Shown piece by piece: positions 1 to 9,244 of a stretch of DNA of 64,000 nt (positions are counted from its first letter, which is position 1; every line of letters starts with the position of its first letter). Made by a program: the position numbers and the translations under genes. Under the pieces are notes generated by a model. The model had not been told where the DNA came from, searched no databases, and saw nothing but the letters and a program-made list of their open reading frames with translations. Origin of the DNA: RYN-230 sp963717125 (GTDB lineage Bacteria > Actinomycetota > Actinomycetes > Streptosporangiales > Streptosporangiaceae). The stretch covers positions 186,001 through 250,000 of the forward strand of contig CAVQVG010000013.1 of NCBI GenBank assembly GCA_963717125.1, given 5' to 3'.

Positions 1-999
1 GCCGCGTGGCAGGCCGCGGGATCCTCGCCGCGCGTGCCGACCGGGCCGCCGGGCGTGTTCGAGACGTCGCCGCCATCGGACGGCGCGCGGCCCGGGATCC
101 TGAGCTGGCAAGGCGCCGCCGGGGGAAGCCAGCAACTCACGTTCAATACCGGGCACGATCCGTCGGCATCGATCATGAACAACGAGCTCCTCGCTCCACA
201 GAGCATCACCGGGCAGGTCGCGATCACGGCGCAGCCGCCGTTCCGGATCGTCCCCGCCGTCGCCACCAGCGGTTACCTGGCGGCCAGCCGACTGCATACC
301 GGATCGACCGTCTCGGTCCCGGTCGGCGGATCCTCGGTCCCGGTCCGGATCGTGGCCTCGGTGGCCAGGTTCCCGACGGTATTCGGGCAGAACCGGGCGC
401 TGATTGCCGATCTCGGGACGGTCAGCGACCTGCTCGTCGCCAACCAGGGGGCGCCCTTGCCGGTGACCACCTTGTGGCTGCGCACCCGTGGCGGCCGGGT
501 ACCGCACCTGCCGGCCGGGCTGTCCGTCGCCGACCGCGCCCGCCAGCAGGCGGCCCTGCTGCACAATCCGCTGCTGAAGGCGCCCCGGCAGGCCATGCTG
601 GCGATCGGGGCGGCGGCGTTGCTGCTCGGCCTGCTCGGACTCTCGGTCAGCGTCGCGGCGAGCCTCCGCACGCGGCGGACGCAGAGCGCCGTGCTGGCCG
701 CGCTGGGTGTGGGGCAGCGAGCCCAGGCCGGTCAGCTGTGCCTGGAGCAGTTCGCGCTCAGCGTTCCGGCCGCGGTCGTGGGCCTGCTCGCCGGAATTGG
801 CCTGGCGCGGCTGGTGGTGCCCGCGATCACGCTGAGCACTGGTGCGACGGACCCGGTGCCGTCGGCCCTGGCCGTACTGCCGCTCGGCCAGGCCATCACC
901 CTGGCCCTGGTCATCGCGGCTCTGCCGGTCGTCGTCGCCGCCCTGTCCGTCGCACGCAGGCCGGACCCGGCCGCGCAGTTGCGTGCGGAGGCGAGATGA
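1..999 (+). CDS. ABC transporter FtsX-like permease, C-terminal part (5' end outside window)
   Basis: The reading frame is open from base 1, so the gene starts upstream of the window and 332 residues are visible. The last third holds three hydrophobic segments, at about residues 203-222, 252-277 and 297-318 of the visible part, arranged as in the FtsX/MacB permease C-terminal domain. The soluble part before them resembles the periplasmic/extracellular domain of that family. The stop overlaps the start of the next permease by 4 bp (ATGA), and an ABC ATPase follows. The three therefore form one exporter operon. I infer a MacB/LolCDE-like mechanotransmission exporter; the substrate is unknown. 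Confidence 0.85.
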   Translation, partial: AAWQAAGSSPRVPTGPPGVFETSPPSDGARPGILSWQGAAGGSQQLTFNTGHDPSASIMNNELLAPQSITGQVAITAQPPFRIVPAVATSGYLAASRLHTGSTVSVPVGGSSVPVRIVASVARFPTVFGQNRALIADLGTVSDLLVANQGAPLPVTTLWLRTRGGRVPHLPAGLSVADRARQQAALLHNPLLKAPRQAMLAIGAAALLLGLLGLSVSVAASLRTRRTQSAVLAALGVGQRAQAGQLCLEQFALSVPAAVVGLLAGIGLARLVVPAITLSTGATDPVPSALAVLPLGQAITLALVIAALPVVVAALSVARRPDPAAQLRAEAR

Positions 1000-3758
1000 G
1001 GACGCCGTGGCGGCGGCTGCGCGCCGCCTGGATCACGCTGACCGGCACCGGGGCAGCCGCCAGCGTCGCGTTCGGCCTGCTCGTGTTCGCCTCCGTCCTG
1101 GCCAGCCTGGCGATTCCGCGGGACAGCACCGGCTTGCGCACTGGGGCGCTGCGGCACACGGTCGCGGCTTCGCCGCTCGACAGCGCCGTCGTCGGGTCGA
1201 TCGGCCTGTTGACGGCGGCGAGTGCATCCAGCCAGAGCGTGGGCGAGAGCCCGGCCCCCGAGATCGCCACGATCGGCGCGCGCCTGCGGTCGCGGCTGGC
1301 CGCGACCGGGATGCCGATAGCCAGCGACCCGCCTGCATGGTCCAGCCTGACCTCAGGCTACGGGCCGGTCACCGGCGCGGCCCGCGCCGCCGGGCGCGGG
1401 CAGCCGCAGTTCGAGGTGACCTACCGCACGGCGCTGGCCCGCTACAGCCACCTCGTGGCCGGGCGCCTGCCGTCCGCCGCCGGTCAGAGGGCCGTGGCGC
1501 AAGCCGCGGTGACCACCGTCACCGCGGCCAGGTTCGGCCTGCGGGTCGGCACCCGCCTCAGCACGGGCCCGACGATGCGGCTGGTGATCACGGGGATCAT
1601 CCGGCCGGTACACCCGGCGGCCGACTTCTGGACTGACGATCCCGCAGTGGCCCGGCCGACGCTGATCGCGGGCACGTCGTCCAAGCCCGCGCACTGGGCC
1701 GGGGCGCTGTTCATCGGCGCCGGCGGGCTCCCGCTGGCGGTGTCCGGCCTCAACGAGAGTCTCATGCTGCTGACCTGGGTGGTCCCGGCCGACCTCGGCC
1801 GGCTCACCGCAGACCAGGCGAGCACGGTGCAGGCGGGCATCAACGGCCTGGACTCCTCGGGACTGGTGATCGCCAGCGGCGGAACCGCCAACGTGGGCTC
1901 GGGCGAGCTAACGTGCCCGACGGCGAACTGCACGGCCACGATCCCGCCGGTTACGGTGACGGTCACCTCGCAGATTCCGGCGATCCTCACCACGTTCGTC
2001 ACCGCGGACAATGCCGTTGCCCCGGTGCTCGGGCTGCTGTATGTCAGCCTGGCCGTCATGGGCGCGGTGGTGGTGCTGCTCGGCGCCCGGCTGGTGGCGC
2101 AGCGCCGCGCCGCGGAATTCACGCTGATGCGGGCGCGCGGCGCGGCGCTGCCCCAGCTCGGCTGGCTGGTCCTGCGGGCCAGCGCGGTCATCGCCGTGGC
2201 CGCCGGGGCGCTGGCCGCGCTGCTCGCCATCGGCCTGACTCCCGGCGGCGGCAATCGCGTGGGCTGGTGGCTGGCTGGCGTCACGATCGCGGTGACGCTG
2301 GCCGGGCCCGTGCTGATGAGCGTGGTCCCGCAGCGGGTGGCAGCTCCGGCCACCGGCAGGCCGGCCAGCCGGGTAAGCGGGCGGACGCGCGCAGCCCGGC
2401 GGATCGTGCTCGAGGCGGTGCTGGTCGCCGCGGCGATAGGCGGGCTCATCGTGCTGCGGAAGCAGGGCCTGTCCGCCGGGAACCCGTCCCTGTACCCGAG
2501 CGCGGCGCCAGTGCTGCTCGCCATCCCGGTGGCCGTCATCGTGCTGCGCTGCTACCCACCCGCCGCCCGCGCCCTGGCCCGGATCGCGGGCCGGTCGCGC
2601 GGGGTGGCCGCGTTCGTCGGGCTGGCGCGGGCCACCCGCACCCCGCCCGGCGCCGCCTTGCCCGCGTTCGCCCTCGTGCTGGTGCTCACCATGGTGGCGT
2701 TCCCCGCCATGATCAGCGCTTCGGTCACCCGTGGCCAGGTGGCCGAATCCTGGCGGCAGGTAGGCGCCGACGCGATCATCGAAGCTCCCGTCCGCGCGGA
2801 AATTCCCCCGGCGCTGCAGCGCCAGATCGCCGCCATGCCGGGAGTTGCCGCCACCGCGACCGGGGTGGTCAGCGCCGCGGCGCTGCCGGCCACCGGGCAG
2901 GAGCTGACCGCGGTGTTCGTCAGCCCGGCCCGGTACGCGGCGGTGACCGACCAGGCGCCGGGCGTACGGTTCCCGGTGGCCGCGCTGTCGGGGACCGCCG
3001 CGCGCGGTGCCGCGGGCGTGCCCGCCGCCGCCAACGCCGCGGCCGCCCAGCTCGTCGGCGCGGCACCGGCGCAGCTCATCCTGGACAGCACCCAGACCAT
3101 CACGATCCGGGTGGCCGGCCGGATCGGCGGTGTCCCCGGCGTCGGCGCCGACGCCGTCGTGGTGCTGCCCCTGTCGGCACTCGGGTCACCCGCGCCCGCG
3201 CCGAACCTCATGCTGGTGGACGGTTCCGGGCTGGATGCGGCCCAGCTGCGCGCGGACGTCAGCCGCGAGCTGCCGGGTGGGTCGCTAATGCTGCGCGCCG
3301 CGGCCCTCGCCGCGATCACCGGAGCGCCAGTACCACAGGCGGCGCAGGTGGCCCTCGCGCAGGGCATAGCCGCGGCGGCCGGGTTCGGCGCGCTGGTCCT
3401 GCTGCTGTCGCTGCTGCTCGGCGCCCGAACCCGCGACATGACGCTGGCGCGGATGGCGACGATGGGGCTGCGGCGCTGGCAGGCTCAGCTCATGCTGGTG
3501 GCCGAGACGCTCCCTGAGGTGATAGCCGCCGCCATCGGGGGTGCCGCCTGCGCCTGGCTGCTCGTGCCGCTGATCGGGCCGTCGGTGAACCTGGCGGCCT
3601 TCACCGAGGCCGGCCCGGGCGTCACGGTGGTTTCCGCCCCATTCCCCCTGGCCGCCGCGGCCATCGGGCTGGTGCTGGCCTCGCTGCTCGCCCTGGCCGC
3701 CCAGGCCGTGGTCAGCTACCGCCGCGGCAGCGCCAGGGCGCTGCGGATCGATGATTGA
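996..3758 (+). CDS. ABC transporter FtsX-like permease, 920 aa
   Basis: This large permease starts at ATG 996, which overlaps the upstream stop as ATGA. The frame is open further upstream, but that stretch is a shadow of the first permease. An N-terminal membrane segment (about residues 20-40) is followed by a long extracellular domain. A central group of membrane helices follows, then a second extracellular domain and a C-terminal group of helices. This is the duplicated FtsX layout of 800-950 aa seen in actinobacterial ABC exporters. Segments such as LMRARGAALPQLGWLVLR and LARMATMGLRRWQAQLML match the cytoplasmic coupling helix that precedes the helices in this family. It should pair with the preceding permease and the ATPase that follows 14 bp later. 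Confidence 0.88.
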   Translation: MRTPWRRLRAAWITLTGTGAAASVAFGLLVFASVLASLAIPRDSTGLRTGALRHTVAASPLDSAVVGSIGLLTAASASSQSVGESPAPEIATIGARLRSRLAATGMPIASDPPAWSSLTSGYGPVTGAARAAGRGQPQFEVTYRTALARYSHLVAGRLPSAAGQRAVAQAAVTTVTAARFGLRVGTRLSTGPTMRLVITGIIRPVHPAADFWTDDPAVARPTLIAGTSSKPAHWAGALFIGAGGLPLAVSGLNESLMLLTWVVPADLGRLTADQASTVQAGINGLDSSGLVIASGGTANVGSGELTCPTANCTATIPPVTVTVTSQIPAILTTFVTADNAVAPVLGLLYVSLAVMGAVVVLLGARLVAQRRAAEFTLMRARGAALPQLGWLVLRASAVIAVAAGALAALLAIGLTPGGGNRVGWWLAGVTIAVTLAGPVLMSVVPQRVAAPATGRPASRVSGRTRAARRIVLEAVLVAAAIGGLIVLRKQGLSAGNPSLYPSAAPVLLAIPVAVIVLRCYPPAARALARIAGRSRGVAAFVGLARATRTPPGAALPAFALVLVLTMVAFPAMISASVTRGQVAESWRQVGADAIIEAPVRAEIPPALQRQIAAMPGVAATATGVVSAAALPATGQELTAVFVSPARYAAVTDQAPGVRFPVAALSGTAARGAAGVPAAANAAAAQLVGAAPAQLILDSTQTITIRVAGRIGGVPGVGADAVVVLPLSALGSPAPAPNLMLVDGSGLDAAQLRADVSRELPGGSLMLRAAALAAITGAPVPQAAQVALAQGIAAAAGFGALVLLLSLLLGARTRDMTLARMATMGLRRWQAQLMLVAETLPEVIAAAIGGAACAWLLVPLIGPSVNLAAFTEAGPGVTVVSAPFPLAAAAIGLVLASLLALAAQAVVSYRRGSARALRIDD

Positions 3759-3772
3759 AGGAGCCCAGGCAC

Positions 3773-4765
3773 ATGACCGAGTCCGGCAGCACCATCCCAG
3801 TACCCCCCGGGGGTGGGCCTACCGGGGGTATCCCGCAGGATCAGCCCCTCACCGGCGCAGCCGGGATGATCGTCTGTGACCGGCTGGTCCGGATCTACTC
3901 CGGGGACGGCATCGAAGTGCAGGCGCTGCAAGGGCTGGACCTGCTGCTCGCCCGAGGAGAACTGACCGCGCTGATCGGCGCGGCGGGCAGCGGCAAATCC
4001 ACGCTGATGAACATCCTCGCCGGGCTGGACACGCCGACGGCGGGGAAGGTGTGGGTGGCCGACCACGACCTGGGCGCGATGACCGCCAAAGTGCGGCTGG
4101 CCTACCGGCGGCGCACCGTCGGCTTCATCTGGCAGCAGACGTCGCGGAACCTGCTGCCCTACCTGACGGCCCGGCAGAACGTGCTGCTGCCGATGCGGCT
4201 CGGCGGGCCTGGCCGCCGGGAGCGGCTGCGCCGCGCCAGCTTCCTGCTCGAGACCCTCGGCATCGCGTACTGCGCCGACCGGACACCGGACCGGCTGTCC
4301 GGCGGTGAGCAGCAGCGGGCCGCCATCGCCACCGCACTGGCCAACGAGCCGAAGGTACTGCTGGCCGACGAGCCCACCGGTGAGCTGGACTCCTCCACCG
4401 CCCAGGACGTCTTCTCCGCCCTGCAGACCGCCAACACCGAACTCGGCGTCACGGTGCTGGTGGTCACCCACGACCCGGCCGTGTCATCGCAAGTTCGCCG
4501 GACGATCGCCATCCGGGACGGCCGGACGAGCAGCGAGACCATCCGGCACACGGCCACCGACGAGCACGGCCAGACCGCGCTGCACGCGCGTGAGTACGCG
4601 ACGCTGGACCGCGCGGGCCGGATTCAGCTCCCGCGCGAGATGACCACGCGCCTTCGCATGCGAGACCGGGTCCAGTTGCAGGAGGAGCCCGACCACATCG
4701 GCGTCTGGCCGGACCAGTCGGCCGATCAGGAACCGGACGTTCGCCGCTCGCTGCCGCCCACGTGA
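3773..4765 (+). CDS. ABC transporter ATP-binding protein with AbrB-like C-terminal extension, 330 aa
   Basis: This is the ATPase of the FtsX-type exporter. Walker A (GAAGSGKST, residues 69-77), signature LSGGEQ (175-180) and Walker B VLLADE (195-200) are all present, as is the VTHD switch histidine (231-234). I chose ATG 3773 because AAGGAG lies nine bases before it; an in-frame TTG at 3755 has no such site. After the ATPase core, residues 274-312 (including DRAGRIQLPREM) resemble a SpoVT/AbrB-type beta-hairpin domain with the usual GRIxLPxEx core. That extension is not needed for ATPase function and may regulate or dimerise the protein; this is an inference. The gene ends 36 bp before a convergent gene. 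Confidence 0.9.
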   Translation: MTESGSTIPVPPGGGPTGGIPQDQPLTGAAGMIVCDRLVRIYSGDGIEVQALQGLDLLLARGELTALIGAAGSGKSTLMNILAGLDTPTAGKVWVADHDLGAMTAKVRLAYRRRTVGFIWQQTSRNLLPYLTARQNVLLPMRLGGPGRRERLRRASFLLETLGIAYCADRTPDRLSGGEQQRAAIATALANEPKVLLADEPTGELDSSTAQDVFSALQTANTELGVTVLVVTHDPAVSSQVRRTIAIRDGRTSSETIRHTATDEHGQTALHAREYATLDRAGRIQLPREMTTRLRMRDRVQLQEEPDHIGVWPDQSADQEPDVRRSLPPT

Positions 4766-4801
4766 CGAGCCGCTCTGGTTTCGGGTACGTCCTGCCGTCT
4801 G

Positions 4802-6880
4802 CTAGAGGAGGTCGGCGATCAACGCAGCTGCGTGTGCGGCGCCGTCGGTGGCAACGGGAAGGTAGTCCACCTGGCGGCCGATCTCGCTGGCGATCGTCGC
4901 GGCGATGTCGGCCGGGCCCGCGGTCTCGAAGTCCATGCACCGCCCGGCGCGGTAGCGCTCCAGCCGGTGCCGCACATGAAAGTTCTGCTCGAAGTGGTGC
5001 CGGAGCGGGAAGTACACGAACGGCCGCCGGCTCGCAGTCAATTCCATCGCTGTCGTCAGCCCGCCCTGAACGACAGCGAGATCACAGGCAGCCAAGTGCC
5101 GGTACAGCTCGGGGACGTAGGGGCGGATCTCCAGCCCGTCGTGTGCCGGCAGGCGGGCCGGGTCGATCCGCGGCCCGGCGACCACGATCATCCGCAGGCC
5201 AGGCACGAGGTCCTTGGCCTCGGGGAAGGCGGCGAGCACCCGCCGCAGCAGATGGCCGCCGACTCCCGAGCCACCCACGGTGACAATGCAGATTTGCTCG
5301 TCCGCGCGGTAGCCGAGCGCGTCGCGGTCCCCGAGCTGGCGCGGGTCGAAGCCGGTGACATATCCGGCGAAGTCGTAGTGCTGCTCAGTCCACTCGCGGA
5401 TCGGAGGCAGCCCGGGGCCGAACGTTTCCGGGACGATGTCATCGCGGTCGCCCACGAAGATGGCCCGATCCCGTACCCGCGGGAACCGGGCGATGTGCTC
5501 AATCATCTCGGCGTTGTAGTCCGCAGTCAGCAACGCCTCGCGCGCGCCACCATCGGGCATCGGCAGCCAGCCAACAAAGTCCGTGAGCCAGGCGTAGGCG
5601 GCGCGCTTCTGCTCCGGGTTCTCATGCAGGTAGTAGTCGAGTTCCCAGGCCTCATCGCCGATCCACAGGTCGTAGTCCTCCTCGCGCGCCAGGTCATGGA
5701 AGACCATGAAGTTGGCCAGCAGGATCTCATCCATCCGCCGGATGGCCTGGAAGCAGTGCAGGTCATGCTCGGCCGACTCGGATTCGATGTGCCCGGACTC
5801 ATTGGCCAGGTGCGCGCTGGCCGGGTGAACGCGCTCACCGCGCTCCTCCAGCACCTTGGTGACCGGATGCTGGGCGAGCCAGTCGATCTCCAGGTCGGGA
5901 TGCAGCTTCCGCAGCTCACCGGCGATCGCCACGTCCCGCTGGGCATGGCCCAGGCCGATGGGTGAGCTGATATAGAGGGCGCGCTTGCGGCGCGCCTTGC
6001 CCCGCACCCAGCGCGGGAGGACCGTCCGGGGGGCGACGAACTCGCGCAGAAGCAGGTTCACCTTAACCGGGTCACGCACGTGCGGGCCGTGGCCTGAGCC
6101 CTCGAGCAGCACGAGATCGCCGCCGGTCGCCTCGGCCAGCGCGATCCCGCGGCCGGGTCCGGTAATGGCGTCTGCGGTGCCCTGGATCACCAGCACCGGG
6201 CAGCGAACCCGCAGGCAAAGTTCACCCGCGGTCGCCTCGTCCAGACCGTTACCGATCTCTGTCGCGATGAGGATCTCGGCGGTGGTCTCCAGGCCCCAGC
6301 CCACGCAGTCCTCGATCGGCTTGGTTGAGTGCGGCTCAGTGAACATCTGGGAGAAGAAGAACTCCAGGAAGCCGCGGTAATCACGCAGCCAGGAGTAAAG
6401 GTTGTCTTTCGCCCAGCCCTCGTCGGTGGGCAGCACCTCGTCCCACGGGTAACGCGTGCGGTCTTCCAGCGGTGAAGCGAGCGGCACGGCCGGGCAGACG
6501 AAGACGGCGCCGGTCACCCGGTCCGGGTGCTTGGCCGCCAGGATGAGAGCACGCTGCGCGCCAACCGACAGCGAGACGATCACCGCGCGCTCGGTCGCGG
6601 TGGCATCCATCACCGCCAGGGCATCAGCAGCGAACTCGGCTTCCCCATATCCGGTCGCCGGGCGGTCCGAGCGGCCGTTACCACGCCCGTCGAACGTGAC
6701 CACCCGGCAGTGCCGGGCCAGGTAGGGGATCTGCATCTTCCAGTGCCGTGAATGGATGATCGACCAGGTCGGGAGCAGGAACACCGTCTGCTCACCAGAG
6801 CCATAGACCTCGTAGTACAGGCGCACCCCGTCACGCTGGATGTAACCGGTGCTGTCGGGGTAGCGCGCCCGTGTGGCCAC
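4802..6880 (-). CDS. Fusion protein: alpha/beta-hydrolase plus UGT/MurG-like glycosyltransferase, 692 aa
   Basis: Residues 1-295 form an alpha/beta-hydrolase. A strand and oxyanion region comes near FLLPTWS, the nucleophile is probably Ser105 in VSLSVGAQ (the first elbow Gly is replaced by Ser), the acid is probably in QGTADAITGP, and the His is in GSGHGPHVRD. Residues from about 303 (ISSPIGLGHAQRDVAIAGEL) to the end match a GT-B glycosyltransferase of the UDP-glycosyltransferase/MurG type, with a donor-site region near VVQGGLTTAMELTA. The two halves are in one uninterrupted frame with no second ribosome site visible. The gene follows the SARP regulator on the same strand. Substrates are unknown. 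A role in making and trimming a glycosylated metabolite is a guess. Confidence 0.85.
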   Translation of the reverse strand: MATRARYPDSTGYIQRDGVRLYYEVYGSGEQTVFLLPTWSIIHSRHWKMQIPYLARHCRVVTFDGRGNGRSDRPATGYGEAEFAADALAVMDATATERAVIVSLSVGAQRALILAAKHPDRVTGAVFVCPAVPLASPLEDRTRYPWDEVLPTDEGWAKDNLYSWLRDYRGFLEFFFSQMFTEPHSTKPIEDCVGWGLETTAEILIATEIGNGLDEATAGELCLRVRCPVLVIQGTADAITGPGRGIALAEATGGDLVLLEGSGHGPHVRDPVKVNLLLREFVAPRTVLPRWVRGKARRKRALYISSPIGLGHAQRDVAIAGELRKLHPDLEIDWLAQHPVTKVLEERGERVHPASAHLANESGHIESESAEHDLHCFQAIRRMDEILLANFMVFHDLAREEDYDLWIGDEAWELDYYLHENPEQKRAAYAWLTDFVGWLPMPDGGAREALLTADYNAEMIEHIARFPRVRDRAIFVGDRDDIVPETFGPGLPPIREWTEQHYDFAGYVTGFDPRQLGDRDALGYRADEQICIVTVGGSGVGGHLLRRVLAAFPEAKDLVPGLRMIVVAGPRIDPARLPAHDGLEIRPYVPELYRHLAACDLAVVQGGLTTAMELTASRRPFVYFPLRHHFEQNFHVRHRLERYRAGRCMDFETAGPADIAATIASEIGRQVDYLPVATDGAAHAAALIADLL

Positions 6881-7050
6881 CGTGTTCCTCCCCGAACTGG
6901 GTCTTGGGCGAGCGTAAGTTCAGAGTCGCCCGTCTCGCTTCCGCGGGAGCACCTAGTCCTGAACACATCTGGCTGACGTCGCATCAGGTGCTGGAACAAC
7001 CACGCCGCCACCAGCCAGCGAGGTCGGTATCCGGCGGCGGGAGGCGGGGA

Positions 7051-8859
7051 TCAGGTGCGCAGGTCTTTGAGGGCGGCGGCGCGGGCTTGGAGCGCCGGGT
7101 TGACGATGCTGGCGGCCAGGGTGCGGGCCAGCGGCAGGTTCGCAAGGTCGCCCGCTTCGGCCTGGTAGATCAGCGCCCAGGCGACGAATTCGGGCAGGTC
7201 CATCCGCAGCGCATCGCGGTAGAGGCGCTGCGCCAGCGGCATGACCAGTTCAGGCTGCTGGCGCGCCGCGATTTCCAGTTGCCCGAGAGCCACGTATCCG
7301 GATATCCAGACGTAGCGGTCGGGCAGCCGGTCGCAGCGCCGCCGGGCATCGATGATCCACTCTGCGGCCGCCGCCGGATCGCCTGCGTACAGGGCCAGCA
7401 GGGCCAGCGCCCGCCCGGCCAAGCCCTCCCAGCATGGGTCGCCCAGCTGGCAGGCGAGCGCGAACGCATTCTCCGCGTCATCGCGCGCCTCGCCGATCCG
7501 CCCGGCGGCGGCCAGGCAATGCGCCCGCAGTGCCTGCGGCCAGGGTGCGAACGCATTCCAGCGTTCCCGGTCGCAGATATCGATGCTCCGCTCGGCTGCC
7601 GCCTGGGCCTCCTCGATGTGTCCGGCGAGCAGCAGCGAACGCGCCATGACGCCGGTTGACCACGCCTCCTGCCGTCGGCTGCCCACCGACGCCGCGGTCT
7701 GCGCCGAGTGGGCGAACAGCCGCACCGCGGAATCGTGCTGGCCCTGGTCCGCCTCGTTCATGGCGCGGATCGCCAGCACCCCGGCGCTGAGCGCCAGATC
7801 CCCAACCGCCTCAGCCAGCACTGACGCCTCGCGCAGCGCGCGCGCCGCGGATACGTGCCGACCAGCCTGCACGTTGACGAACGCGAGTTCTCGCAGAATG
7901 TCGGCGGTAAGCGGCTGGCTGCCCGCGGTCCTGGCGGCTGCGAGCGCACGGTTCAGTACCACAGCTCCTTCGCCGTCGAAGCCGCGGACGGCGTGCACCA
8001 GGGCAGAGCCCAGCGCCGTCAGCACATCCGCCAGCACGAGCGGGTCACTGGCGCGCTCGGCTTCTTCGGCCGCCCGCCGGAGAGTCTCGACGCCGGCGTC
8101 GGCCGACCCCGCGTCGAGGGCTGCTTTCCCGGCCCGCAGCAGCGACCTGGCGACCACACCGGCCCGCAGCCCCACCGGCGAGGCCGGGCCCGTTACCAGC
8201 GCCGCGGACCGCACCGCCGGGGAGGGAACCAGGCCCTCCCGGGCAAAAAACGCCTCGCATGACGACAGATGCACCGCGGCCCGGGCGGGGTGACCGGCGG
8301 CGACCAGAGTGCGCAAGAACAGCTCCTGCGCGCCCTCATCGAGCGGATCCAGCGCTGCGGCGCGCCCGGCCGGCGCGATGGCCGCCTCGGCATCGCCCGC
8401 GGCCAGCAGGCCCAGCGACGCCCGGCGAAGCTCCTCCATCGACCGGGCCGCGCACCTGCCGCGGGCCAGCATGAGCCAGACGTCGAACGCCGGGCAGTTG
8501 CGCGGCTCCACCCCATCCAGCAGCGCCCCGCCGATTTCGCCGGCAGGCAGCAAGCCGTCCCACAGCGCCCGGGCGTCAACCCACACTGAGCCGTCAGCCA
8601 GGCTGACGGGACCACCGCGTAGCAGCTGCGGGTCGTCCAAGCAGCGCCGCAGGTCGGCCAGGCACCAGCGGAGCGCCCCCAGCGGGTCAGCCGCCTCGCC
8701 GAACAGTTCTCCCGCGAGTTCTCCCCTGGTCAGCGGCCGTTCAGCCAGGGCAACGCGGGCGAGCAGGGCCCAGGACTTCTGCCCGCGCGGCGGCTGGCAT
8801 GGCTGCCCAGGCCCGCGTTCGATGCGCGGGTGACCGAGCAGCCAGACCCGTGGCGTCAT
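7051..8859 (-). CDS. SARP/AfsR-type transcriptional regulator with BTAD and TPR regions, 602 aa
   Basis: The N-terminus (about residues 1-95) has the OmpR-like winged-helix fold seen in SARP regulators, including the LLARVALAERPLTRGELAGEL segment where one expects the recognition region. Residues about 100-245 match the bacterial transcriptional activator domain (BTAD), with acidic helical repeats and the conserved DEGAQELFLRTLVAAGHPARA-like stretch. The remaining 350 residues are alanine-rich helical repeats of TPR type. No NB-ARC ATPase domain is seen, so the protein is intermediate between short SARPs and full AfsR. It lies 12 bp after the tautomerase-like gene and upstream of the hydrolase-glycosyltransferase fusion, all on the minus strand. 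It may control that local set. Confidence 0.85.
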   Translation of the reverse strand: MTPRVWLLGHPRIERGPGQPCQPPRGQKSWALLARVALAERPLTRGELAGELFGEAADPLGALRWCLADLRRCLDDPQLLRGGPVSLADGSVWVDARALWDGLLPAGEIGGALLDGVEPRNCPAFDVWLMLARGRCAARSMEELRRASLGLLAAGDAEAAIAPAGRAAALDPLDEGAQELFLRTLVAAGHPARAAVHLSSCEAFFAREGLVPSPAVRSAALVTGPASPVGLRAGVVARSLLRAGKAALDAGSADAGVETLRRAAEEAERASDPLVLADVLTALGSALVHAVRGFDGEGAVVLNRALAAARTAGSQPLTADILRELAFVNVQAGRHVSAARALREASVLAEAVGDLALSAGVLAIRAMNEADQGQHDSAVRLFAHSAQTAASVGSRRQEAWSTGVMARSLLLAGHIEEAQAAAERSIDICDRERWNAFAPWPQALRAHCLAAAGRIGEARDDAENAFALACQLGDPCWEGLAGRALALLALYAGDPAAAAEWIIDARRRCDRLPDRYVWISGYVALGQLEIAARQQPELVMPLAQRLYRDALRMDLPEFVAWALIYQAEAGDLANLPLARTLAASIVNPALQARAAALKDLRT

Positions 8860-8871
8860 CGGCTGCGGGGC

Positions 8872-9108
8872 TCAGCCCACTGTGGCCGCAGCCGGCTGAC
8901 CCTGCAACGCGTGCACATCGGCCGTGGTGAGGCCGTTGCCCGCGATACCCCAGTCACCGCTGTGGACCTCCTCGACGAGGACCCAGGTGACCGGCCGCAG
9001 GTTCTCGCCCTCGATTTCGACCATCGTGTCGGTGATCTTATGGATCATCTCCTGCTTCTGCTGCTGACTGAAGACTCCCTCGATGACCTTCACCGTGACC
9101 AGCGGCAT
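8872..9108 (-). CDS. 4-oxalocrotonate tautomerase family protein, 78 aa
   Basis: The protein begins Met-Pro-Leu-Val-Thr-Val. Removal of Met exposes Pro1, the catalytic base of the tautomerase superfamily. The length of 78 aa is slightly above the 60-70 aa typical of 4-OT subunits because of a short tail. The conserved pattern of a first strand, helix (QQQKQEMIHKITDTMVEIEG) and second strand (TWVLVEEVHSGDWGIAG) is intact. A purine-rich site (GGAGGGAGAA) precedes the start. It is the first gene of a minus-strand group with the SARP regulator 12 bp downstream. The real substrate cannot be told from sequence; family members act on 2-hydroxymuconate and other enol acids. Confidence 0.9.
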   Translation of the reverse strand: MPLVTVKVIEGVFSQQQKQEMIHKITDTMVEIEGENLRPVTWVLVEEVHSGDWGIAGNGLTTADVHALQGQPAAATVG

Positions 9109-9244
9109 CTCTGTTCTCCCTCCATCGTTTGTACCCGTACCGCCGACGCTCCCCCGTGGCCGTGTGAAGCAGCGTGTGACAGGTAAGCGTCCTGGGCACG
9201 CCGAGTCCGGCGGTCACCCCGACTAACCTGCCCGGAGGACCTGC

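Noticed and set aside
6..995. Long open frame upstream of the second permease (to position 6)
   Set aside because: It is a shadow of the first permease. The peptide is Arg/Gly/Pro-rich without membrane helices, and the ATGA overlap at 996 fixes the start.
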